The notes under the pieces were generated by a model that was not told the DNA's origin, ran no database searches, and saw only the letters and a program-made list of their open reading frames with translations. Source: Ceratothoa steindachneri (lineage: Eukaryota > Arthropoda > Malacostraca > Isopoda > Cymothoidae). Taken from it: DNA of 64,000 nt. A program made the translations under genes and the position numbers. The stretch is taken from assembly GCA_963969495.1 (NCBI GenBank), contig OZ018321.1, forward strand, positions 134,191,015 through 134,255,014, in the 5' to 3' direction. This document shows positions 10,270-19,661 of this stretch, in pieces; the first letter of the stretch is position 1; the number at the start of each line of letters is the position of its first letter.

Positions 10270-11007
10270 TCACGGGATATGAGACTCGTTTGTTGCCTCG
10301 GGTGGACTCATGTTCAAGGGCTTTAGTTTTCTCCCAAAGGGGGGGAGAGTTGCGCACTCCTTCTGGGCGCGGGAAAACTTATCGCTCCGGAGAGCTTGGA
10401 ACTCCTGGTCGATAGGGGTTTTCAGGGGAACAGGTGCACGGGATTCCAGGGCTGCCTGTGTACGGGTAATCACGGGCTGGGCCACGGGATGGTCGTGCAT
10501 TACGGGGTTCTGACCGAATAAAACGGTTCAGAACTGGATTGGGGCCGCTACCACTTCGGCCCAACCAGACATATAGTCACACTCGATGTGACAACGAATT
10601 ACTGGGAAACGACTGGCCCGGCCAAGGTAGTCGTGGACCACCGCGAATTTCTTGTGGCCGTGCCCAACAGGGGGGAGTAGGTCCTCAGACACTATAATAC
10701 AAGTGCACCCGGTGTCACGTACGAGGGTGGATACTTGGCGACCGTTCACAGTTCCCTTCTCGAACTTCAATCCACCAGGGTTGTTCTCATTAAAGAGACA
10801 ATTTACCTGATGAACCGAATCTTTGGCGGACGAGGGAAGTTCCAGGAGTCTTCTGAGGCGACGGAGGAGGATCAGGGGTGGCCTAGATTTGGTGTACTTG
10901 GTGGGACTGAGAGTTGGCGAATCGGGAGTTTTCAGGACAGTTCTTGCGGTAATGTCCGGGAACTCCGCAGGTGTAGCAGACGATCGGGTTCTTTTGGTAC
11001 GGCACAA
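10270..11007 (-). pseudogene. Gmr1-B protease and linker
   Basis: An aspartic protease with the signature LVRDTGCTCIIVSEDLL near 10700. The 159-codon frame (10528-11007) is open through the protease core. The linker (10270-10500) continues in another frame with AQKEC as in Gmr1-A. The residues around DTG are closely conserved with Gmr1-A and Gmr1-C, so the family assignment is firm. Confidence 0.8.
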
Positions 11008-12088
11008 CCGGGGGAGAAGAAACTAGGGGCTTAACATCTCTGTGTTCAGATGGATGGAAGTTTCTTGGCTTCGAGGTACTAGGAACTTTGGTAAATCTTG
11101 GAACCAACTTAGGAGGGGTCTTAGGACCATAAAATTTAGTTTGAGGGGGCAATTGGGGAGCCTTTTTAATATCCTTAGGGTATAAATCGTGACTAACCGC
11201 GTAGACATCGGCCTCTTTTAAGCACTCCTTGAAAGTGGCGCAGCGTTTATCTTTAATGAAGGCACGAATTTCGGGAGCCACGGCAGCTAAAAGCTGATCC
11301 CTAAGGAAGAAGTCCAGAAGGGACTCGTAGACCTGGGGAATCTTGCACGCATCCAGCCAACACTGAAGGTTTCTTTGGAGGATGTACCCGTGTTGTCGAA
11401 ATGTTTGGCCAGGGCGGATCCTTTCCAGGCGGAATCGAGAGCGGTAGAATTCGCAATTCATATGAACAGCGGCTAACAATTCGGCCTTAACGTGGAATAG
11501 TCCAAAGTTGCTTCCGGGGGACGGGATATGAAGATATCCCTTAACTTGGCATTTAGGAGGGGAAGTAAGCGAGCGACGCCATCATTTTCGAGATCCCATC
11601 TATTGATCTGAAAGATTCTCTCAAAATGTTCCAAAAATGACCCAAAGTCCTCTCCATCATTGAAAGCGGGAAGGTTGACTGAAGGTGTTTGGGGAATTTT
11701 AGCCCGGGAACCGATGGACTGAGAATCCATTTGATTTCGGCTCATTTCCAGCTCATGCTGCCTAATTTGTTCACGTTCTTCCATCTCCATTTTGCCTTTT
11801 GTTCTCCTCCATTTTGTTCTTCTCCATCTCCATTTTCAGTTTGTTCTCCTCCATCTCCATCTTCAGTTTGTTCTCCTCCATCTCCATCTTCAGTTTGGTC
11901 TCCTCCATCTCCATCTTCAGTTTGTTCTCCTCCATCTCCATCTCCATCTTCAGTTTGTTCTTCTCTATCTCGAATTCCCTTAGCTCTGCCCGTTCGTCCC
12001 TCTCTTCTTCTTGTACGTAATTTAGCAGGTCTTTGACCGAAAGACCTAAAATTTCACCCTGACTCTTGAATTTTTCGAAGGATGACAT
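10883..12088 (-). pseudogene. Gmr1-B gag: coiled coil, SCAN-like capsid, CCHC knuckle
   Basis: Start chosen at 12088, where MSSFEKFKSQGEILGL aligns with the gag starts of Gmr1-A and Gmr1-C. A Lys/Glu/Met coiled coil of 9-residue repeats (ENKLKMEME) encoded by 27-base units covers about 11800-11990. Frame changes near 11790 and 11475 break the gene. The capsid (about 11700-11200) has LPAFNDGEDFGSFLEHFERI, then FRQHGYILQRNLQCWL and RDQLLAAVAPEIRAF, the SCAN-like stretch. The knuckle CYTCGVPGHYRKNC lies near 10950-10990. The last 198-codon frame (10883-11479) is open. Confidence 0.8.
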
Positions 12089-12514
12089 TTTTACGCAGTT
12101 AACTGAGGGAACACTGATACGCGAACGAGCTAGGACACTACCCACGCGAAACGAATACTTGAATATTCGTGAAGGCACTGATCACACACAAAAAATTTAA
12201 GATGCAGCTACCTACCTCTGCTGTTTCTAAGCGGAAAAAAAATTAAAATGGTCCTACCGGAATTAGGACACTAAAGACCTTAACTCTTTTGGATTAATAA
12301 CCAGGAGAGTCTCCAAAATTCAAACACAATAAAAAAAATTAATTACCTGGGGTCCAACAAAAAAATCTAAATAGATTACGTTCCACTGCTATTCAAATAA
12401 CTTGAACTTGCCTTCTGCCAGTACAATAAAAAAATTAAATAAAAGGGATGTACGTGAATAACAAGTGAACTTCTAATGTCGAAATTAAAATGACACGGAT
12501 TCGTAAAACCCCAA

Positions 12515-12530
12515 CACACTTGACACCAGA
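12515..12530 (-). promoter_or_regulatory. Primer-binding-like motif of Gmr1-B
   Basis: The minus strand reads TGGTGTCAAGTGTG, aligning with the conserved TGGTnnCAAGTG of Gmr1-A and Gmr1-C. It is separated from the 5' LTR by about 100 bases, most of them (TA)n. Confidence 0.45.
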
Positions 12531-12545
12531 ATTATATAATATGTA

Positions 12546-12548
<3 letters not shown>

Positions 12549-12635
<87 letters not shown>
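12549..12635. repeat. (TA)n between 5' LTR and leader of Gmr1-B
   Basis: About 43 TA units directly inside the 5' LTR of the minus-strand element. The 3' LTR of the same element has no TA tract at its outer edge, so the tract is leader and not LTR. Confidence 0.88.
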
Positions 12636-12640
<5 letters not shown>

Positions 12641-13585
12641 TGGTAGGACATTACATTATATCAATATCATATTATATCTATGGGAGAGGACCAATAACTT
12701 GAAAGTGAACCAACAAAAGGGACGGAAAACCACGCGTTCAGACGGGCTGAGTAACGAGAGAGTGCAACGAGGTCAGGCAAATTATGGACAATGGCAAAGT
12801 TCAAGGTTATTTAAAGAGACATGTACAAAAATAAAATTTTATTTACACAAAAAAATAATAAGAGAATTGAAGGGTAAAATTACCTCAGAGAATTAACGGG
12901 CCAAAATCACATCAATAAACGAAGGGGGGAGGGGAAATTAATTCAATTGGGTTACTGAAGGGGAGGAGGGTTGGCTTACGGATGTCTTCTGCTCTTGAGG
13001 TGAGGCCGCTCGAACTTCAAAGCGGGAGGTTGGAGTAATGACGGTTCTCCAAAAGCGAGGGGGGGGGGGGAACTTCCGGTCCAGGGGAAAGTATTTCGGC
13101 TACCCGAAATGAGTTGAGCTTCGACAGAAGTTGATGAAAGAAGTCGGGAAAATCACTTGGGGCGATCTTTCAGTGGAATTAACTCCTGGCTGGGGCTAAT
13201 TCCAAATACACAAAATAGTCTAGCTGTCACTTTGCTTTGTTGCTAGCACTTGACTTGGAACCATGGGTAAATCTTCTTGGTTCTGGCGAGACTTCTCAAC
13301 TATGTGTATCTTCCGGGGAGTTGAGCGTTATTTATATCCGAGGCTCTCCCCACAGTTGGGGGTTAGTGGGAAACAGCTCTACTCTCGAAGGGCCTCGAAT
13401 CTTCTGGCAGAGCTATTTTAGCCCGCATAAAGGTGAATCGTGGGGGACTCGATTCGAGGCTACCACTTGTGGAAGGCAGGGGGGAAGGGGCGGGGTAGGC
13501 TTACCACTTTAGTCCTAGCCAGGCCTTTTGCTGCACATGGGAGTTCCTTTCTGCTAAAGATCTTCCACGTGGGGATTCCCTCACA
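12636..13585 (-). repeat. 5' LTR of Gmr1-B (right copy)
   Basis: About 950 bases, matching 8740-9681. The inner end has drifted next to the TA tract (TATCATGG where the other LTR has TGTCGTGG). The outer end CCCTCACA is followed by the duplication GTAAT. G-runs differ in length between the two LTRs. Confidence 0.87.
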
Positions 13586-13590
13586 GTAAT
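13586..13590. repeat. Target-site duplication, right, of Gmr1-B
   Basis: GTAAT, identical to 8735-8739. Confidence 0.85.
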
Positions 13591-14448
13591 ATAATGTATA
13601 TAATTTTATATTTTTTTTAATCAACCTATGAGACACTTTGTTTCTCATAGGGGAGCTTTTGTAGTGCCACTGTGCAAGGTGGAATAGGTTTGACAATGAC
13701 GCCTCACACATTAGCATCATGTGAATACGATGATGGTTTGTAAAAGGCAAGTTCACAACTATGTACATTCAAATAATCTAAAATATGTATAGCAGGTTTC
13801 ATAAATAATAATATCTCTTTGTGTAAATAACATGTAATATATCTGTATAATAATAATGTCTACCTTTTGTAACAAAGAACTTATAACAATAATCCATGTA
13901 AAAAATAATATAAATTTTTCTTGTAAAGGCCTAAGGCGAGAAGAATGAATTTGAGACGTTCACACGTTAGTATACCTGTGCACATGTACACACAGATGCA
14001 CAGTAGAACTAAGTAAAGCGATTACCACAGTCATGCTAAAAGGTCAGCTGTTCAAACAAGCTTGGTAACAGGTGCAGAGCTGAAGACACTATAGTACCGG
14101 GCATTATTTGCTATCGAGGAACCGCGAAACGCAAAGTCGTATTTTTGGAATTCGAGATAAAATTAATCTATCTCCGTTGGCACACAAATTAACACGGAGT
14201 GGAGGAGGCTCCGTCCAAACAATATTATTGTCTAATGCTAGGCCACGCCCACGGTGTGCGCCACCGTATATACCACCCCAATAGACCAAGCGGAACAGTT
14301 TACAGTAATTCACCCAAGCAAAGTCACGGGCACATTCCCAATTACAGTCACATTCAGAGTAGCAGCCAGTTAAGATGCCAACCCAAAACAGGAATAGGCT
14401 CGCCTGAATCCACGACACGCCCGTTTCGAATTCATCTTACGCCGAAGC
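13591..14448. other. No gene seen; short hairpin and a GC-rich patch
   Basis: An AT-rich start, then a perfect 9-base inverted repeat CCTATGAGA/TCTCATAGG at 13625-13633 and 13643-13651. A GC-richer patch near 14210-14420 contains CCACGCCCAC. Frames across it do not resemble any protein I know. Confidence 0.35.
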
Positions 14449-14625
14449 AACCCCGGTTCTACGCTCTAAAATAAAAGACTCCGAAATTTGGCAGTTTGGG
14501 ATTTCCTTTTCTACGGGTAATCCATATCGATCCTTTTTAACTAGCCCACCTAACCTCAGGCCGAGGGAGAATATTATCTTCCTCGAACAAATGGAGTCAA
14601 CCTCAGGTCAGCCTCACATATCGTA

Positions 14626-14704
14626 AGTGTTAAGCAACATCGGGTCGGATTAGTGCTTGGATGGTTTCCCGCCCAAACCGTGGAGAATCTCGCAACTGCA
14701 TTTA
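14626..14704 (+). pseudogene. 5S rRNA-like 3' half, copy 1
   Basis: GTTAAGCAACATCGGG followed by TTAGTGCTTGGATGG match the central and 3' part of animal 5S rRNA, which includes the internal control region (box A and box C). The first 40 or so bases of 5S are not recognisable and the terminal helix cannot form, so this is a degenerate or partial 5S copy or a 5S-derived repeat. Confidence 0.65.
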
Positions 14705-14892
14705 CCTTGGAGAGTAACCCCGGTTCTACGCTCTAAAATAAAAGACTCCGAAATTTGGCAGTTTGGGATTTCCTTTTCTACGGGTAATCCATATCGATCC
14801 TTTTTAACTAGCCCACCTAACCTCAGGCCGAGGGAGAATATTATCTTCCTCGAACAAATGGAGTCAACCTCAGGTCAGCCTCACATATCGTA

Positions 14893-14971
14893 AGTGTTAA
14901 GCAACATCGGGTCGGATTAGTGCTTGGATGGTTTCCCGCCCAAACCGTGGAGAATCTCGCAACTGCATTTA
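14893..14971 (+). pseudogene. 5S rRNA-like 3' half, copy 2
   Basis: The same segment in the second 267-bp unit, with the same lack of a recognisable 5' half. Confidence 0.65.
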
Positions 14972-14982
14972 CCTTGGAGAGT

Positions 14983-15210
14983 AACCCTCATAAATGGTGA
15001 CGTACCCATATCAAGCCACCACGACCTGACGCTACCAATCTCACCCACCTATTACAACCATCATCAAAGCAACCCTATACGTCATATCAACAAGATTTGA
15101 AACCATCTTAAAAAGAACGAAGGACTGGAATAATTTAGGTTTTGTAATTATCCTCCGTAATTCTATATTATTAGAACGGTATTTTTTGGAAAGAAGTGAA
15201 ATGAGCGTAA
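14983..15210. other. No feature seen
   Basis: Mixed-composition sequence between the 5S-like tandem and the first copy of the short interspersed repeat. Confidence 0.4.
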
Positions 15211-15390
15211 TTTTGGTCGCGTGCGCGTCAGATCGCCAGCGACTCTACATCTCACTATGTCGGTTCCCGTTTGCTTTTTATTTGTTTTTGTAATAACATC
15301 ATAACTATTTGGCCGATTCTAACGAAATTTGAAAACATTATGTTGTTTTACATTCTCTTGGCATTAACATCATAACTTTTTGGCCGATAC
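15211..15390 (+). repeat. Short interspersed repeat family, copy 1, broken by a satellite
   Basis: Begins TTTTGGTCGC and contains GCGACTCTACATCTCACTATG followed by the internal unit TAACATCATAACTATTTGGCC. A second internal unit starts near 15361 and is cut off at GGCCGATAC, where the pentamer array begins. Other copies are at 17739, 40593, 49774 and 57985. Confidence 0.75.
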
Positions 15391-17597
15391 TCTGCTAGAC
15401 TAGACTAGGCTATAATATGCTATACTCTGCTTTGAAAGCCTAGAATAGGCTATGCTAGGCTATTATAGGCTAGGATATACTATGCTAAGCTCTGCTAAGA
15501 TATATTGTACAGGGGTAAGATATACTATGCAAATTTAGGCTATAATATGCTATGCTAGGATAGCATATAGTATGTTAGGCTAGACAATAATAAGCTATGC
15601 TTAACTAGGGTATAATAGTATAGTATAGGCTATATGTCTAGGATAGTTAATGCTAGGGTTGGTTATGCTATGCTAGGCTAGGCTAATCTATACTAGGCTA
15701 GGCAGAGCATGAAAGGCTATACTAGACTAGGCTACGCTATACTATCCTAGGTTAGGCTATGATACTCGTATACTAAGCTATGCTACATTAGGCTAGTCTT
15801 CGCTATACTAGGCTAGGATAAGCGATTCTTTGCTAGACTAGGCTAGGCTAGGCTATGTTATGCATGATATGCAAGCGTAGGCTAAGATCTAATAGTCTTG
15901 TCTAGGCTTGGCAATACTATGATATATTATACTAACTAGGTTAGGGTAGGGTAAGGTAGGCTATGATATACTATACTAGGCTATGCTAGTCTAGGCTAGA
16001 ATATGCTAACTAGACTAGGATAGGATGGAATATGCTAACTAGACTAGGATAGGATAGAATATACTAGGCTAGGCTCCAGTGAACTAGGCTAACCTAGGCT
16101 ATACTAAGATAGGCTAAGCTAGGCTAGACTAAGTTTTAATATACAATTGTAGGCTGTGCTAAGCTAGGCTAGGTTATACTCTGCTAGGCAGGTAAGGTTA
16201 TACTTTGATAAGCTAGGCTAGGCTAGGATACACTGTGATATGCTCAGGTATACTATACTAAGCTAGGTTATTCTAATATATACTAGGTTAGGCTAGGCTA
16301 GGCTATACTAGGCTAGTTTAGGGTATACTATGCTATTCTAGGCCATTCTAGGCTATACAAGGGTAGGCTATACTATGCAAACCTATTCTGTAGTATACTA
16401 CGCTAGACTAGGCTAGATTATAGTGTACCATGCTAAGCTAGCATAGGTTAGAGTAGGCTAGTCTAGACTATGGTTGGGTGTGCTATGCCAAGATATACCA
16501 TGCTAGAATGTGATAGGATATACTATGCTAAGCTAAGGTATACTATGCTAGGCTAGTTTAGACTATGCTAGGCTAGGTTATACTATGCTAATACTATGCT
16601 AAGCTAGACTAGTGTAAGGTAAGCTATGGTAGATAGACTATACTATTCTAGGTTTTGCAAGGCTAGTCTAGCCTAGGCTATACGAGGATAGGCTAGGAAA
16701 TACCATGTTAAACTATTCTAAACTATACTAGGCTAGGCTATCCTATACTATAGTATTCTAGGCTAGGCTATACTATGATAAGATATACTATGCTATAGTA
16801 TGGTAAACTTTACTATCATATATAGGCTAGGCTGTACTAGGCTATGTTAGGCTAGGCTTTACTATGGTTTCTAAGCTAACATACTCGTAGGTCATACTAT
16901 ACATTATCTGCCTGGCTAGGCTAGATTCGTCTAGGCTAAGTCATACTATGCCAGGCTAAGCTATACTATGTAAGGCTAGGCTATACTATTCTAGCTACGG
17001 TAGAGTATGGTATGGTAAGTTCTACTATTATAGGGAATCATAGGCTAGACTTGCTTATACTAAACTAGGCTAAGCTAGACTAGGCTATCCGCTGCTATGC
17101 TAGGCTATACTATGGTAGGCTATGCTATGACATAATCTACTCTGTTATACTATGCTATACTATACTATGTTATGATATACTATGCTAGGCTAGGTTAGGC
17201 TAGGCAGGATTTACTATGTTAGGCAATCTAGGCTAGTCTATACTATGCTAGGCTTTATTATGCTAGGTGAAGTAATACTATGGTAGGCTATCCTACAGTA
17301 AGCTAGATTTTGCCAGGCTATTATTGGAGACTATACTAGGCTATGCTATAGAATTTTATACTATTCTAGACAATACTAGGCTATACTAGGATATGCTATG
17401 CTAGGCTATACTATGCTAAGAGATACTATACTACATATACTATACACTATTATACTTTACTATACTATGTTTTGCTATGCTATACTATGTTATGCTATAA
17501 TATACTTTGCCATGTTATACTATGCTATAATATGATAAGCACCACTCTGCCATAATATGCTATGTTATACTATGCTATACTATTCGAGACTATGCAA
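15391..17597. repeat. Degenerate pentamer satellite (TAGGC/TATGC/TATAC type), 2.2 kb
   Basis: Nearly the whole stretch is built of 5-base units such as TAGGC, TATGC, TATAC, TAAGC and TAGAC, with a shared TA..C frame. Units are scrambled, with no fixed higher-order repeat that I can see. Occasional frame slips occur. There is no coding potential beyond chance. Confidence 0.92.
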
Positions 17598-17738
17598 TTA
17601 GGGTGTGACCATTTTTTCGCCTTTCCAATTCCATAAATGATGTGTGACAAAAGGTTAAGGCCCACCATTTTAATTAAAGAAATATATATTTTAATATAAT
17701 TTAGTTCTGCTTTTTAATAAGCATTTAGAAAGTTTTGA

Positions 17739-18240
17739 CTTTTTAGTCGCGGGTGACTCTACATCTTACTATGTCGGTTGGTCGGTCGGTCCACGTTTTG
17801 CATTTTTTTTATAACATTGTAACAATTCAACCAATTATAACGAAATTTGAAACCCTTATGTTGTTTTACATTCTCTTTCGAATGATACCTTTGGTAAATT
17901 CCTCCCATCTTAGCCCGGGAATAATATTATTTTGGCAATAACATTATAACTATTCGGCAGATTCTAACGAAATTTACATTCTCTTTATAATGATATAATT
18001 GCCAAAGTCCTCCCAAGTTTAGCCAGGGAATTACTTCGTTTTGGCAATAACATTATAACTATTCGGCCAATTCTAACGAAATTTGAACCCTTTATGTTGT
18101 TTTACATTCTTCTTCGAATGATATAATTGCTAAGGTCCTACTAAGGTTAGCCCAGGAATTATTCAAAGTTTTCAATGTCGTAAGGACATAAATCATAAGT
18201 GAGGACACGCAACTTTTTGGTCAGCAGACCTTGTTTTTTT
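17739..18240 (+). repeat. Short interspersed repeat family, copy 2, with three internal units
   Basis: Starts TTTTTAGTCGCGGGTGACTC and ends with CAACTTTTTGGTCAGCAGAC followed by a T-run. The inside holds three tandem units of about 110-130 bases (from about 17812, 17936 and 18044). Each begins AATAACATT.TAACTATTCGGC or similar and each contains AACGAAATTT and ACATTCT. It is the longest copy in the window. The 140 bases between the satellite and this copy show nothing recognisable. Confidence 0.8.
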
Positions 18241-18293
18241 GTTCTTAGTTAATGAATGACGTGAAATGTTTTTGCAGTTTTCTAAAACCAATA

Positions 18294-18320
18294 TATTATT
18301 ATTATTATTATTATTATTAT

Positions 18321-18378
<58 letters not shown>
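18294..18378. repeat. (TTA)n then (TAG)n compound microsatellite
   Basis: About nine ATT/TTA units pass into some nineteen TAG units. It lies between interspersed repeat copy 2 and the segment upstream of the L2 LINE. Confidence 0.95.
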
Positions 18379-19160
18379 TCTGGAAGCATGGAACTCAATA
18401 CGTCGTTATCAAATAGAATTTCACTGATCAAGACAGAGGTCAGCCGTCTCCATCTTTCCCCTCTTGGAAGAGAAGGAAATCGCTCTCATTTCCCGTTCTC
18501 CTCGTCGATCCCAAGATTATCAAGGTTCATTTTGCTTAATCCGCGTCTGATATCCCTTGGGAATCTCGCTTAATTCCCTTCGTCTCGTCGATGCCTAAGA
18601 TTATCAAGGTTCATGTTTGCATAAGCCGCCTACGGTATCCCCTGGGGAGGCCATCGTGTGCGAAGCTCTCTCTCGACCATCGCTGTGGATACTATTTAAG
18701 GTGATGTCTGCACATCTTCAGCAGATAGAGAGAACCCGAGCTTCTTGCCGTCCAGCCCTTAGTATCTGTCTCCCGTGGAGTGATCCCCTCGCGCTTGTGC
18801 TCTCGTCACCATATCTCTTCGTGTAATCTGCCCTGATCAGAGGAAGATTACGGAAACCTGTTATACCCCGGAAGATTGTCCTGGGTTTCTCTCGTCTCAC
18901 TACATTGATTGAGACTTCCTGCCGTCCGCAGACAAATCTCGATTTTTGTGATTGCATTTCCCTGGAGCTGAGGTAATCTCAACCCCCTTCGGAGTCTCTC
19001 TGGACGCCTTCGCATCTAGACCCCATCGACGAAGACCTGGCCATTGGTCTTCCAAATCCTCAGTTCATCCTCCAGAGGTAACCAGGAGTCCTTTCCTCGT
19101 AAGTCTCACCTCTTCGTTCCGAGTCCTAATAAGAATTCCCTATTTGGTTTATCGCCAATA
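18379..19160 (+). other. Segment upstream of the L2 LINE, with an 83-bp partial tandem repeat
   Basis: It contains CTCGTCGAT.CC.AAGATTATCAAGG twice, 83 bases apart (18501 and 18584). A possible TATA-like CTATTTAAGG lies near 18690, and there are GT-containing junction-like sites such as GAGGTAATC and GAGGTAACC. It does not encode the N-terminal part of the endonuclease expected for the LINE. It may be the element's 5' region, an LTR remnant, or an exon-like host segment. I cannot tell which. Confidence 0.35.
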
Positions 19161-19655
19161 GACTTGCTAAATCTTCCATTCAACCTAACTGGTTCTCTGC
19201 TAATCCTCGGTGATTTCAACCTTCCTGGCCACAATCCTAATTTCAAAGTCTTTTCTGAAATCCTTAATCTCTTCTCCCTCACCCAACACGTTTCTTCCCC
19301 TACCCACTCTAACGGTAACATTTTAAACCTTGTAATCTCTGACTGTCTTATTTCCAACCTGACGAGTACAAATTTGTCCAATGCTATTCCTGATCACATC
19401 CTTATCAACTTCAACTTCTCTATCCCATTCCATATACCTCCCCAGCTGTCTCATAATCCTAAGCCTTTCCGTCGACTAGCCTCCATTGATATTCCCTCCC
19501 TATCTAATGATGTGGCCTCCAAACTTCCTCCCATTGATGCTTCTGCCTCTCCTGACCAGATTCTCTCTTCTTTGGAGCAACCCCTTCTCACTTGTCTTGA
19601 TGCCAACTCTTCCCTTGTCACCCCTTCGAACTCCCGTTGTCACCGTGCCCCTTGA
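19161..19655 (+). pseudogene. L2 LINE endonuclease, C-terminal part, ending in a premature stop
   Basis: An apurinic-type endonuclease that nicks target DNA for target-primed reverse transcription. The conserved LLILGDFNLPGH block lies near 19200-19235, then FSLTQHVSSPTHSNGN near 19277-19320 and PDHILI near 19390. The start of the domain with its first catalytic residues is not found upstream. The frame stops at TGA 19653-19655. The next ATG (19662) is in the same frame, so a single base change separates this from the RT frame. The residue expected at the stop is a Trp, from related L2 proteins reading P-W-Y here. Confidence 0.75.
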
Positions 19656-19661
19656 TACTCT

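Larger units (their letters stand above)
8740..13585 (-). mobile_element. Gmr1-B: Gmr1-type LTR element lacking RT and RNase H
   Basis: A 4.85-kb minus-strand element with LTRs at both ends and the duplication GTAAT on each side. The internal part encodes gag, protease and only the C-terminal module of integrase. The integrase core, RT and RNase H are absent. Gag and protease are related to Gmr1-A and Gmr1-C but clearly divergent, so this is a separate family. The duplication shows one clean insertion. Whether the pol deletion came before or after insertion cannot be read from a single copy. Confidence 0.85.
14449..14982 (+). repeat. Two tandem 267-bp units containing 5S rRNA-like sequence
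   Basis: Unit 1 (14449-14715) and unit 2 (14716-14982) look essentially identical over their length. Each ends with a 5S-like segment. The unit length resembles a short 5S rDNA repeat (gene plus spacer). The near identity shows a recent duplication. Confidence 0.85.

Noticed and set aside
13625..13651. Perfect 9-base hairpin as a terminator
   Set aside because: It is an isolated stem with no T-run at a defined place and no gene upstream. It is probably chance or part of an unknown repeat.
15391..17597. CRISPR-like or telomeric array
   Set aside because: There are no spaced repeats of constant sequence, and the unit is not a canonical telomere repeat. It is a degenerate pentamer satellite.
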